Shown here one piece after another: positions 39,993-48,708 of a stretch of DNA of 64,000 nucleotides (position 1 is its first letter; every line of letters begins with the position of its first letter). The stretch comes from VXMT01 sp965204835 (lineage in GTDB: Bacteria; Chloroflexota; Dehalococcoidia; UBA2979). The translations under genes and the position numbers were made by a program. The notes beneath the pieces are model-generated. The model made no database searches. It had not been told where the DNA came from and saw nothing but the letters and a program-made list of their open reading frames with translations. The DNA is taken from positions 1,550,001 through 1,614,000 of the forward strand of contig OZ242017.1 in NCBI GenBank assembly GCA_965204835.1. Direction: 5' to 3'.

Positions 39993-41204
39993 CTACCCGC
40001 GAGGCAGTCCGAGCCCGCGCGTGGCGATGATGTTGCGCTGGATCTCCGAGGAGCCCCCGCCGATCGTCGACGGGATCGAGCGGACGTAGCCGTGGATGTG
40101 CTTGCCGTTGAGCGGCGCCTTCGCGTCGCCCGGCCACAGGTCGCCGTACAGCCCGAACGTGCGGATGCCGACGCGGTACAGCTCCTGGCCGTGCTCGGAC
40201 GAGAACATCTTGCCCATCGACGCCTCGTAGTTCGGCACCATCCCCGCCGCCTGCATCGACGCGATGCGCATCGAGAGCTGGTAGCAGACCTCGATCGCGA
40301 GCGCGCGCTCGGCGAGTCGCGCGCGGACTGCCGGGCTGCGGTCGAGCACGGAGCGGTCGTCGTTGCGGGCCGCGTCGAGCAGCTCCTCGAGGTCCTGGAG
40401 CTGCGTGACCGCGCCGGAGATGCCGGAGCGCTCGTAGTCGAGCAGCGTCATGCCGACGTACCAGCCGCGGTCGACCTCGCCCAGCACGTTCGTGGCGGGC
40501 ACGCGCACGTCCTCGAAGAACGTCTCGTTGACGTGGTGGCCCCACGCCATGTCGATCAGGGGACGGACCGTCAGCCCCGACGTCTTGATGTCGTCGATGA
40601 GCAGGAACGAGATGCCGCGGTGCTTCGGCGCGTCCGGGTTGGTACGGACGAGCGCGAAGATCGCCGTGGCCTGGTGGGCCGAGGACGTCCAGATCTTCTG
40701 ACCGTTCACCACGAACTCGTCGCCGTCACGCGTGGCGCGCGTCTGCAGCGAGCCGAGGTCGGACCCCGCACCCGGCTCGGAGTAGCCCTGCGTCCAGCGT
40801 GTCTCGCCGGAGAGGATCGCGGGGAGGTACTTCTGCTTCTGCTCGTCGGTCCCATGGACGAGCAGCGTCGGGCCGAGGAGCATCACGCCGCTCCCGCCGA
40901 CCGGCGGAGCCATCGCCTTCGCCATCTCCTCGTTGAAGATGAACTGCTCCATGGCGGTCAGGCCCGCGCCGCCGTACTCCGACGGCCAGTGTGGCGCGAC
41001 CCACCCGCGCTCGGAGAGGGCGTCCGCCCACTCGCGCGCGGCGGTCTGCACCTCGGCGTCGTCGTTGTGGAGGTCCTCGTACCAGGTGTAGATGCTGACC
41101 GAGTGCCTCGGGATCTCGGCTATGCGCTGCGGGAGCCGGTCGCGAATGAAGGTCGCGACGTCCTCGCGGAAGGCCGCCTGCTCTGCGTTATCGCTCCAGT
41201 CCAT
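39993..41204 (-). CDS. acyl-CoA dehydrogenase
   Basis: FAD-dependent dehydrogenase of 403 residues with the full acyl-CoA dehydrogenase layout. The helical N-terminal domain is followed by TQGYSEPGAGSDLGSLQTRA, VNGQKIWTSSAHQA, and the C-terminal SIPSTIGGGSSEIQRNIIATRGLGLP. The SSEIQRN signature and the length point to long-chain or FadE-like members. It introduces the alpha,beta double bond that crotonases or MaoC proteins then hydrate. AGGAGG precedes the ATG. It is not in an operon with the hydratases here. Confidence 0.92.
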   Translation of the reverse strand: MDWSDNAEQAAFREDVATFIRDRLPQRIAEIPRHSVSIYTWYEDLHNDDAEVQTAAREWADALSERGWVAPHWPSEYGGAGLTAMEQFIFNEEMAKAMAPPVGGSGVMLLGPTLLVHGTDEQKQKYLPAILSGETRWTQGYSEPGAGSDLGSLQTRATRDGDEFVVNGQKIWTSSAHQATAIFALVRTNPDAPKHRGISFLLIDDIKTSGLTVRPLIDMAWGHHVNETFFEDVRVPATNVLGEVDRGWYVGMTLLDYERSGISGAVTQLQDLEELLDAARNDDRSVLDRSPAVRARLAERALAIEVCYQLSMRIASMQAAGMVPNYEASMGKMFSSEHGQELYRVGIRTFGLYGDLWPGDAKAPLNGKHIHGYVRSIPSTIGGGSSEIQRNIIATRGLGLPRG

Positions 41205-41276
41205 CGTCGTCCTCCTTGAGCGGCCGGCCGTGCCGGCCTCGTGCCGTGACTATACGAGCCCTGCGTGCGCCCCGGA

Positions 41277-41804
41277 CTATCCGCCGAGGCGGTCCGCGAA
41301 CTCGGCGGCGGTCAGCACCGTCGCCTGTCGCGGGAACACCTTCTCGGTGAGCACGCGGTGCACCTCTTCGTCACCGTCGTCGCAGCCGTCCTTCACCACG
41401 ACCAGGTTGTAGCTGATGTCCGCGCCCCAGCGCAGCGTCGACAGGACGCAGCCGCTCGTCGCGACGCCCATGAGCACGAGCGTGTCGCGCCCGTCCTCGC
41501 GCAGGATCGCGTCGAGGCCCGTGGTCGAGAACGAGCCGGCGCGCACCTTGCGGATCACCTGCTCACCCTCGACCGGTGCGACGCCGGGGTGGATCTCGAC
41601 ATCCGGCGAGTCGGCCTCGAACGGCCCACCGCGGTGCACGATGTGGAACACCGGCACGTCCGCGCCGCGCGCGGCCGCCAGCACCGAGGCCGCCCGTCCG
41701 ACGACCTGCTCCGGGTTGCTGGCGTAGGGACCGACGATCCCCACCTGGAAGTCCATGATCACGACCGCCGTGCGGCCGGGATCGATTGCTGTCTCCTGCG
41801 TCAT
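41277..41804 (-). CDS. isochorismatase-like cysteine hydrolase
   Basis: A 175-residue hydrolase with the catalytic triad in place: Asp in VVIMDFQVG, Lys in IRKVRAGSF and Cys in GVATSGCVLSTLR, with the cis-peptide region VATSG. Relatives hydrolyse isochorismate, nicotinamide, ureidoacrylate or N-carbamoyl compounds; the exact substrate cannot be told. GAGGAGG precedes the chosen ATG. It follows the SDR gene on the same strand by 52 nt. Confidence 0.87.
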   Translation of the reverse strand: MTQETAIDPGRTAVVIMDFQVGIVGPYASNPEQVVGRAASVLAAARGADVPVFHIVHRGGPFEADSPDVEIHPGVAPVEGEQVIRKVRAGSFSTTGLDAILREDGRDTLVLMGVATSGCVLSTLRWGADISYNLVVVKDGCDDGDEEVHRVLTEKVFPRQATVLTAAEFADRLGG

Positions 41805-41856
41805 GGCGTCAGCCTCCTCGTAGCCTGTGCGTCGCCTCCGCGCGCGCATCGCGCGC

Positions 41857-42567
41857 TCACCAGGCGAGCGTGCCTCCATCCACCGTGCGGAACGTGCCCG
41901 CGTCGTCCGGCCCCGCGCCCAACACGAGGTCCGCGAGCCGCCGCGCCGACTCCTCGGGCGTCAGCGGCGCCGCCGAGCCGCCCATCGAGGTCGAGACCCA
42001 GCCCGGGCTCGCCGAGAACGCGACGATGCCGTCGCGCCGCACCGTCGCGGCGAGCTGCTTCGTGAGCGCGTTCTGGAGCGCCTTCGCCGGCGCGTAGTAC
42101 GTCGAGCCTGCATTCATGTCGGCGATGCTGCCGAGGCTCGACGAGACGCTCACCGCCACGGCGCCCCCGCCCATCAGCGGGAGCAGCGCGCGCGTCACGC
42201 GCAGCATCCCGACGCCGTGTACCTGCAACTGGTACTCGAGGTCCTCGATCGACGCGGTCACGACCGAGCCCTCGCTGGCACCGATCCCCGCGTTGTTGAC
42301 CAGCAGGTCGACGCGGTCGAGGTGCTCCGAGCACCAGCGCCCGAACGCCTCCGCGGAGGCGTCGGAGGTCACGTCCACCTCGGCCGCGAGCACGTCCGGG
42401 TCCGACGCGGCGGCGTCGAGGAGCGCCTCGGCGGTAGCGGCATCGCGGTACGTGCCCACGACGGGCGCGCAGCCGCGGCCTCGCAGCTCGCGGATGAGCG
42501 CGAGGCCGATGCCGTCGGCGCGGTTGGCGCCGGTGACGACGGCGGTACGGGCTGCGGGTGCGGCCAT
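41857..42567 (-). CDS. short-chain dehydrogenase/reductase
   Basis: Rossmann-fold oxidoreductase of 236 residues. The nucleotide loop is TGANRADGIGLAL, two residues longer than the common TGxxxGIG; then DLLVNNAGIGA, the catalytic Ser in VSSSLGS and Tyr/Lys in YYAPAKAL (YxxxK). SPGWVSTSMGG is the usual post-catalytic loop. GGAGG precedes the ATG. It is upstream of the cysteine hydrolase in a likely two-gene unit. The substrate is unknown. Confidence 0.88.
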   Translation of the reverse strand: MAAPAARTAVVTGANRADGIGLALIRELRGRGCAPVVGTYRDAATAEALLDAAASDPDVLAAEVDVTSDASAEAFGRWCSEHLDRVDLLVNNAGIGASEGSVVTASIEDLEYQLQVHGVGMLRVTRALLPLMGGGAVAVSVSSSLGSIADMNAGSTYYAPAKALQNALTKQLAATVRRDGIVAFSASPGWVSTSMGGSAAPLTPEESARRLADLVLGAGPDDAGTFRTVDGGTLAW

Positions 42568-42737
42568 CGGCGCCTCCGCGGGCAGTCTAGCGCGGGCGGA
42601 GGGGGGCGCGCGTGCTCCACTGGGCGGACGGTGCGTTTACCATCACGCGTGGTAGGTTCGAGGCAGCGGGCGCGGGGGTCTCGCGAAGTGGCGCACCGGC
42701 AATCCGGGACGCCGCTGCCGCAGCGACGGAGGGTGCG

Positions 42738-44150
42738 ATGTCGGGGTCCCCGGGCTTCCTGTCCAGCGTCATGGAGCAGTTCGACCGCGCCGCGGGCTAC
42801 TCGGACCTGCCCCCGGGCCTGATCGAGCAGGTCCGCTCCTGCAACTCCGTCTACCACCTCCGCTTCCCGGTCGAACTCGAGGACGGCCGGATCGAGGTCG
42901 TCGAGGCGTACCGGGCCGAGCACAGCCATCACCGCCTCCCGACCAAGGGCGGGCTGCGTGTCAGCACCGACATCACCGAGGACGAGGTGACGGCGCTCGC
43001 GGCGCTGATGACGTTCAAGTGCGCCGTGGTGGAGGTGCCGTTCGGCGGCGCCAAGGGCGGCATCTGCTTCGACCCGCACGCCCCCGAGGCAGTGCGCCGC
43101 CGCGTGATCCGCCGCTACACGGCCGAGCTCATCGAGAAGAACTTCGTGGGCCCGGGCGTCGATGTCCCCGCGCCGGACTACGGGACCGGCGAGCAGGAGA
43201 TGGCCTGGATCGCGGACACCTACCGCGCCCTGCGCGGCGCGGACCTCGACGCCTGGGGCTGCGTCACCGGCAAGCCGGTGACCCTCCACGGCATCCCCGG
43301 CCGCATCGAGGCGACGGGGCTGGGCGTCTACTACGGCATCTCCGAGGTGGTGGCCGACCCCGCCGAGATGGCGAAGCTGGGCCTCACGGCGGGCACCGAG
43401 GGCAAGCGGGTCATCGTGCAGGGGCTCGGCAACGTTGGCTCGCACGCCGCCGCCTGCCTCCAGGATGAGGGCGGCGCCACCATCGTCGGTATCGCGGAGA
43501 TCGACGGGGGCATCTACAACCCCGACGGCCTCGACGTGAGCGCCGTGCTCGCCCATCGCGAGGAGCGGGGGTCCATCCTCGACTTCCCAGGAGCGACAAA
43601 CGTCCCGACGTGGCAAGAGACGATCGAGATGGACTGCGACATCCTCGTGCCCGCCGCGGTCGAGGGCGCCATCACCGCCGCGAACGCGTCCCGCATCCAG
43701 GCGCGCATCATCGCCGAGGCGGCCAACGGCCCCGTCTACTCGGACGCCGAGCCGATCCTCGCCGAGATGGGGGCGCTGCTGATCCCCGACGTCTGGCTGA
43801 ACGCGGGCGGCGTCACCGTCTCCTACTTCGAGTGGCTCAAGAACCTCTCGCACGTCAGCTTCGACCGCATGTACAAGCGCTACGAGGAGATCTCGACGCG
43901 CCGCCAGCTCGAGGCGACCGAGCGGCTGGCCGGCGTGACGTTCCCGTCCGACGAGATGCGCATCCTGACGCGCGGCCCCTCGGAGATCGACTTCGTCCGC
44001 TCCGCCCTGCAGGAGACGATGAGCGAGTCGTACCGCCAGATCTACGAGACCTGGCGCGGGCGAGACCTCCCGGACCTCCGCACCGCGGCCTTCCTGATCG
44101 CGATCGAGCGTGTGGCCGCGAACTACCTCGCGCTCGGCATCTTTCCCTGA
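42738..44150 (+). CDS. glutamate dehydrogenase family protein
   Basis: Amino-acid dehydrogenase of 470 residues. It has PTKGGLRVSTDITEDE, MTFKCAVVEVPFGGAKGGI (substrate and catalytic lysines), VPAPDYGTGEQEMAWIADTY (catalytic Asp) and the dinucleotide motif QGLGNVGSHAA, then ILVPAAVEGAIT. It interconverts glutamate and 2-oxoglutarate, linking carbon and nitrogen use. ATG 42738 has GGAGGG upstream, while the longer frame starts before the probable -10 box TAGGTT (42653-42658). Its last 28 nt overlap the end of the convergent antiporter gene. Confidence 0.9.
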   Translation: MSGSPGFLSSVMEQFDRAAGYSDLPPGLIEQVRSCNSVYHLRFPVELEDGRIEVVEAYRAEHSHHRLPTKGGLRVSTDITEDEVTALAALMTFKCAVVEVPFGGAKGGICFDPHAPEAVRRRVIRRYTAELIEKNFVGPGVDVPAPDYGTGEQEMAWIADTYRALRGADLDAWGCVTGKPVTLHGIPGRIEATGLGVYYGISEVVADPAEMAKLGLTAGTEGKRVIVQGLGNVGSHAAACLQDEGGATIVGIAEIDGGIYNPDGLDVSAVLAHREERGSILDFPGATNVPTWQETIEMDCDILVPAAVEGAITAANASRIQARIIAEAANGPVYSDAEPILAEMGALLIPDVWLNAGGVTVSYFEWLKNLSHVSFDRMYKRYEEISTRRQLEATERLAGVTFPSDEMRILTRGPSEIDFVRSALQETMSESYRQIYETWRGRDLPDLRTAAFLIAIERVAANYLALGIFP

Positions 44151-45946
44151 TCCGAGTCTTCCGGCCGGGGAGCGAATGGCCTGGGCAAGCCCTCGGGCCG
44201 CTCGTCCGCGGGCGGCGTCCACTGGCCGGTGGCCCCCGTCAGGTATTCGGCGTTCGATGAGGCAAGCGCCTGGCTGATCTGCGCGCGGATCTCGGGCGCT
44301 CCGAGGCCGAGCGCTCCCAGGGTGCGGGCGGACATCTCCGTGCCACCCTCAAGCTCCTCGCACACGACGTGGTTGGCGCCGAGGGCGAGCAGGCTCGGGC
44401 GCTCCGCGACGAAGCGCGTCCGCGCAAGGATCGGCACGTCCGGCCAGTCCGCGCGCACGGCCACGATCGCCCGTCGCACGGCGGGAGGGTCGTTGATGAG
44501 CAGGACCAGTACGCGCGCGTGGCCGACGCGGGCGTGGGCGAGCGCCTCGGGGCTCGTGATGTCGCCGTAGTAGACGTGCGTGTACTCGCGGCGGGCCTCG
44601 CGGACGGTCTCGGCGTTGAGTTCGAGCACCACGTACGGGATGCGCGCCTGCGCCAGCGTGCGCGCCAGGAGCTGGCCCGCCACCCCGTACCCCGCGATCA
44701 CGACGTGGTCCGTCAGGAACTGGTCCTGCGCCGACGGCTCATCGATGCCGCGCGCCCGGAGCAGGCGCTCAAGCGGCCGCAGCAGCGTCTCGCCCGCGTG
44801 CAGCCCGCCCGTCCAGCGCATGAGCAGCCGCGACACGACGATGCTGACCACGCCGGTGGTGACCACCAGTCGCAGCTCATCGGAGCTCACGATGCCCTCG
44901 CTCGCGCCGAGCACGAGCACGATGTAGCCGAACTCCCCGAACTGCGCGAGGTAGACGCCGGACCGCCACGCCACGCTCGCCGGGTTGCGCATCGCCAGGG
45001 CTGCGAGCGAGGCGATGACCGCCTTGCCCAGCACGAGGCCCAGCACGATGAGCACGGCGACGACCGGCTCCTCGGTGATGACCCGCCAGTCCACCAGCAT
45101 GCCGAGCGAGATGAAGAAGAAGCTCGTGAATGCGTCGCGCAACGGGATGATGTCGCTGGTTGCGCGGTGCGTGTAGTCGGTGTCGGCCAGCAGCATCCCG
45201 GCGAGGAACGCGCCGAGTGCGAACGAGAGCCCGATCTGGTTCATTAGCCACGCCGAGCCGAGCGCGATCGAGATCACCGACAGCAGGAACACCTCGCGCG
45301 TACGGGTGGCGTCGACGGCATGGAAGAAGCGCGGGATGAGGTAGCGCGCGACGAGCAGCACCGCGCCGATGGCCAGCGTCGCGCGCGTCAGCGCCCACGC
45401 GATCTCGATCGCGAACCCGCTGCGGTCGCCGCCCGCGAGGACCGGCACCAGCAGCGTGAGCGGGATGACGAGCAGGTCCTGGAAGATCAGCGCACCGACG
45501 ATGAACCGCCCGTGCGGCGCGTCGAGCTCCCCTCGGATGTCGAGCACGCGCAGCACCACGACGGTGCTGGAGAGCGCCACGACCAGGCCGAAGACGATGC
45601 CGCGCTCGATGGTGTCCCCGGCGAGCACGAGGATGGCGAGCGCGGCGACGGTGGTGACGCCCACCTGGAGCGAGCCGCCGAGCGCCACGGCCCGCCAGAT
45701 GAAGCGCAGCCGCGCCAGCGAGAACTCGAGGCCGATCGCGAACAGCAGCAGGATGACGCCGACCTCGGCGATCTGCTCGATGTTCTCCGTATCGCCCACG
45801 AGTCCGATGCCGTGCGGACCGGCGAGCGCGCCCGTGGTGAGGAAGCCAATGGTTGCGGGGAGGCCGACGCGGGAGAGCCCGACGGTGGTCACGACGGCGA
45901 GGCCGCCGATGACCGCCAGCTCGCCGAACAGCTCCTGCTCAGCCAC
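44123..45946 (-). CDS. Kef-type K+/H+ antiporter (CPA2) with TrkA-N domain
   Basis: A 607-residue membrane protein. Residues 1-390 form about 12 helices of the CPA2 exchanger, with VGVILLLFAIGLEFSL and ALIFQDLLVIPL (the QD of the ion site). Residues 410-530 are a cytoplasmic RCK/TrkA-N Rossmann domain, HVVIAGYGVAGQLLARTL. A 70-residue C-terminal tail follows. The system releases K+ in exchange for H+, gated by nucleotide or glutathione-type ligands. The GTG start has only a G-rich leader. The neighbouring universal stress protein gene supports a stress role. Confidence 0.9.
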   Translation of the reverse strand: MAEQELFGELAVIGGLAVVTTVGLSRVGLPATIGFLTTGALAGPHGIGLVGDTENIEQIAEVGVILLLFAIGLEFSLARLRFIWRAVALGGSLQVGVTTVAALAILVLAGDTIERGIVFGLVVALSSTVVVLRVLDIRGELDAPHGRFIVGALIFQDLLVIPLTLLVPVLAGGDRSGFAIEIAWALTRATLAIGAVLLVARYLIPRFFHAVDATRTREVFLLSVISIALGSAWLMNQIGLSFALGAFLAGMLLADTDYTHRATSDIIPLRDAFTSFFFISLGMLVDWRVITEEPVVAVLIVLGLVLGKAVIASLAALAMRNPASVAWRSGVYLAQFGEFGYIVLVLGASEGIVSSDELRLVVTTGVVSIVVSRLLMRWTGGLHAGETLLRPLERLLRARGIDEPSAQDQFLTDHVVIAGYGVAGQLLARTLAQARIPYVVLELNAETVREARREYTHVYYGDITSPEALAHARVGHARVLVLLINDPPAVRRAIVAVRADWPDVPILARTRFVAERPSLLALGANHVVCEELEGGTEMSARTLGALGLGAPEIRAQISQALASSNAEYLTGATGQWTPPADERPEGLPRPFAPRPEDSDQGKMPSAR

Positions 45947-45964
45947 TACCCGCCCCTACGAACG

Positions 45965-46000
45965 ACGCCCGCGCCCATCCATCCGGACGGGCACGGGCGT
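45965..46000 (-). terminator. imperfect hairpin after UspA gene
   Basis: Arms of 16 nt (45965-45980 and 45985-46000) pair at 14 positions around atcc. It lies 36 nt after the stop of the universal stress protein gene and before the antiporter start. Confidence 0.5.
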
Positions 46001-46035
46001 GACGTCATGCACCACGCGCCGGCGGTGCGTCGCTC

Positions 46036-47169
46036 CTAGCCACACCCCGATTCGTAGAGCGCGCGCTCGAGCGCGGCGAGCTCGTCGTTGAGCCGGTGCT
46101 CGCGAGCCGGCAGCGCGATGCCCACGTCGCCCTCGGACAGCGCCTCGATGCGCGCGAGCTGGCTCCGTGCCGTCTCGGCGGCGTGGCGCAGCCGCTGGCA
46201 GTACTCGTCGCGGGCCGCGGGGTTGTCGGGCGCGCGGTACGCGATGACGTGGTCGACCGGGATCTCCAGGCGACGCTCCACCTGGTGCGCCGTGTCCATG
46301 CGGACCCAGCGCGACATGCCCGGCGGGAACGTACACAGGATCACCGTGTCGTACGTCTCCGGGTGCGCATGCAGTTCATCCTCGATGGCCAGCAGCGGCG
46401 TCGGGTCACCCACCTTGGCGTCGGCCAGCCTGATGCCCGCGTCCCGCAGCACGGCCCGCGTCTCGGCCGCCGAGGACTCGGCGCTACCCATGTGGTCTTC
46501 CGAGTCGCCGAGCAGACCCGACGAGTGCGTGGCGGGGATGAGCAGCGTGAAGCTCGCGCGCGAGTCCCGCTCCGAGATCCCCAGGAGGTGGTCGCGCAGC
46601 TCGACGCTGCGGGCCGTGTCGTGCGCGACCACCAGGTAGTGCGCACCGGGGTGTACCACGGAGCCCTGGTGGACGACGAAGACCGGGATGCGCGCCTGCC
46701 GGATCACCTCCTCGGCGACGCTGCCGCCGAGGACGCGGCGCAGGCCGGTGCGGCCGTGCGTCCCGATCGCGATCATGTGGGCGCCGTAGTCCTCGGCTGC
46801 CTCCAGGATCGCCTGGGGCACATCCTCGGAGCCCTCGATCTCCACGTCGAACGAGCCACTGAGGTGGCGCTCGCCGAGCGACCGCAGCGCGGCGATGCGC
46901 TCGTTGCGGATGCGCTGGATCATCTGTCCGCGCCGCTCGGTGCGTTGCTGGGTGTAGTCGACCGGGGCCCGGGCCCAGCTATCGGAGGTCACGACCGGGT
47001 CGGACACGATGAGGTCCGGCGGATGGCTCGGCGTCTCCGGGTGGGCCTGCCTCGAGTCCCACACCATCATCAAGCGCGCCTCGGCACCCGCGGCAGCCAG
47101 CCAGGGGGCGAGGGCCTCGACGACCTCATCGGCAAGTTCACTGTCGTCCAGTGCAGCCAGTACACGCAT
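46036..47169 (-). CDS. tandem universal stress protein (UspA family)
   Basis: A 377-residue cytoplasmic protein. The first Usp domain (about 1-150) ends with the ATP-binding loop IGTHGRTGLRRVLGGSVAEEV. The second half has the divergent pattern VILCTFPPGMSRWVRMD seen in C-terminal Usp-like domains, and then a helical tail ending RALYESGCG. Usp proteins bind ATP or AMP and help stress survival. ATG 47169 was chosen for GAGGAGGG upstream rather than the longer frame. Confidence 0.88.
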   Translation of the reverse strand: MRVLAALDDSELADEVVEALAPWLAAAGAEARLMMVWDSRQAHPETPSHPPDLIVSDPVVTSDSWARAPVDYTQQRTERRGQMIQRIRNERIAALRSLGERHLSGSFDVEIEGSEDVPQAILEAAEDYGAHMIAIGTHGRTGLRRVLGGSVAEEVIRQARIPVFVVHQGSVVHPGAHYLVVAHDTARSVELRDHLLGISERDSRASFTLLIPATHSSGLLGDSEDHMGSAESSAAETRAVLRDAGIRLADAKVGDPTPLLAIEDELHAHPETYDTVILCTFPPGMSRWVRMDTAHQVERRLEIPVDHVIAYRAPDNPAARDEYCQRLRHAAETARSQLARIEALSEGDVGIALPAREHRLNDELAALERALYESGCG

Positions 47170-47345
47170 CAGTGGCCCTCCTCTCGTAGTCATTCTCCCG
47201 GCGAGCAGTGCCGGTACGCCCATGGTACAGACTGCCCGCGTATCGAGGCAGATGCGCGGACGAAATAGTGGTGGATTCCGGGACTCGCCGGTGCGGAGCG
47301 CGTTGCCGTCTCCGCGACTGCGCCCGTACTATTGGAGTCGGTCCG

Positions 47346-47420
47346 GCGGAAGTAGCTCAGTGGTAGAGCGCCTCCTTGCCAAGGAGGAGGTCGCGGGTTC
47401 GACCCCCGTCTTCCGCTCCA
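47346..47420 (+). tRNA. tRNA-Gly (anticodon GCC)
   Basis: A full cloverleaf: acceptor GCGGAAG with CTTCCGC, D arm gctcagtggtagagc, anticodon stem cctcc/ggagg with loop TTGCCAA, and T loop ttcgacc. CCA is encoded at 47418-47420. Confidence 0.97.
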
Positions 47421-47494
47421 TCCCACCACAGCCCGAGCACTCGTCGCGGGCGCCCGCTTGAGGGCGGCGTGTGGTCGCGCGATGCTGGGAACGC

Positions 47495-47583
47495 GCCGAA
47501 GTGGCGGAATCGGTAGACGCGACGGTCTCAAACACCGTTGGGGTTCACCCCCCGTGTGGGTTCGAGTCCCACCTTCGGCACCA
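47495..47583 (+). tRNA. tRNA-Leu (anticodon CAA)
   Basis: A class II tRNA: acceptor GCCGAAG with CTTCGGC, anticodon stem acggt/accgt with loop CTCAAAC, a long variable arm (tggggttcacccccc) and T loop ttcgagt. Encoded CCA ends at 47583. It lies 74 nt after tRNA-Gly on the same strand, so the two are probably co-transcribed. Confidence 0.97.
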
Positions 47584-47849
47584 ATGTTTTCAACGGTTTT
47601 TCGGGATCGGCCCTCGCCGATATGTACTCAGCAGGGTGACCAGTTGTGGCCATTTGGTGGCCATCTTCGGATTGCACGCTCGCGCCGCGCCGAGCTTGCC
47701 TGGATCCACCGTTACGGCGTCGGTGAACCTGGAGCATCCGGCGTTGTTGCAGAACCTGACCTTGAACGGGCCGCCCGGCAGCATGATCTGAGGCTGGGTG
47801 CGGCTGAGTGCGTGGTATGCTCCCGCCTTCTTCGCGGAAGGTGACCACG
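47584..47849. other. intergenic stretch after tRNA-Leu
   Basis: No gene I can support. A TTTT-containing patch follows the tRNA directly (47587-47600) and may help end its transcript. TATGCT at 47816-47821 is a -10-like box for the next gene. No duplicate of the tRNA 3' end, as an integration site would leave, is seen in the window. Confidence 0.5.
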
Positions 47850-48653
47850 ATGCTGAGCCTCGCCCGGATCCCGCTTGCCGTGGTGGTGCTGGCGTCTATC
47901 GGCTGCGACGCACGCGCCGACCGGGTGTATGACGACACCACGCTCAGGCTGACCGCCTACGTCGCCCCCCGGCCCGGTGAAGTCGTGCTCGAGTGGACGG
48001 GCGGCCCCTCGCGGTTCCGGCGGTGGGAATACAGCACGTGGGGTGGGGACAACTGGCCTGATCCCGTGTGGCGCGCCGTCCCGGAGGATTCGGGCCGGGG
48101 CCGGCGGATTCGGCTGAGCTTGGAGCCCGGCCTGGGGTACGAGTTCAAGATTCGTGAGCGTGGCGACCCGCGTGACCCCGCCGAGACCAATCCGCGAGCC
48201 GTCGCCCGGGTAGGCGCCCCGGGCGTGGGCGAGCATGGGCTGACCTATATCTACGGCCAACCGCTCGAGCCCGGCGCGCGGTTCTGGCTCGGGTACCACG
48301 GGTTGCCAGTGACGGCGCCTCCGGAGGGGAAGCTCATCATCCGTATCCCGTCAGGGTGCAGTGGCATGCTCATCGAGTTCATCCTGACGCTGCCAACGGA
48401 CGACGGTGAGGCGGTGGCGTACGCAGAGCTCGTGTCGGTGCCGGTGGATCGTGTCGAGGACGTGGAGTCCATCGCCGAGAGGCCCGGTCTTGAGGTCCGT
48501 GTGTGGGACCTGACCGCCCGGGAGCATGCCAAGAGCGCCGAGAATCCCGATCTGAGGGCGGCGTACCGGCTGATGGCCGATGTGCTCGAGTCGGTGTTCG
48601 GCCGCTATCCAGCGACCGCTTCGGAAAGGCTTGCTGATTCGGTTTGTCACTGA
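47850..48653 (+). CDS. lipoprotein with fibronectin type III-like domain
   Basis: Exported protein of 267 residues. The signal peptide ends in LASIGC (Cys19). Residues 30-110 read like a fibronectin type III domain: VVLEWTGGP, RRWEYSTWGGDNW, WRAVPEDSG and LGYEFKIRERG are the usual strands. The C-terminal 150 residues are not recognised. ATG 47850 has GGAAGGTG upstream. The domain suggests binding at the cell surface. It stands alone between tRNA-Leu and the convergent surface-protein operon. Confidence 0.65.
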   Translation: MLSLARIPLAVVVLASIGCDARADRVYDDTTLRLTAYVAPRPGEVVLEWTGGPSRFRRWEYSTWGGDNWPDPVWRAVPEDSGRGRRIRLSLEPGLGYEFKIRERGDPRDPAETNPRAVARVGAPGVGEHGLTYIYGQPLEPGARFWLGYHGLPVTAPPEGKLIIRIPSGCSGMLIEFILTLPTDDGEAVAYAELVSVPVDRVEDVESIAERPGLEVRVWDLTAREHAKSAENPDLRAAYRLMADVLESVFGRYPATASERLADSVCH

Positions 48654-48708
48654 TCCCCCGGGGAGCAGGCGGAACTGGCCCCAGCGCCGTCCGAGGCGGG
48701 CCTGCGCG

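Noticed and set aside
42612..42737. Longer N-terminus of the glutamate dehydrogenase frame
   Set aside because: It would begin before the probable -10 box; ATG 42738 has a good GGAGGG site and the normal family N-terminus.
47329..47535. ORF antisense to tRNA-Gly (ends like 'VEPATSSLARRRSTTELL')
   Set aside because: A well-known false protein produced by translating the complement of a tRNA gene.
47590..47784. 64-codon minus-strand ORF next to tRNA-Leu, possibly an integrase end
   Set aside because: No integrase motif (R-H-R-Y) is visible and no second copy of the tRNA 3' end exists in the window, so an integrated element is not supported.
47528..47941. ORF antisense to tRNA-Leu ('KVGLEPTRGVNPNG' tail)
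   Set aside because: The same type of artefact; the sequence is the complement of tRNA-Leu.
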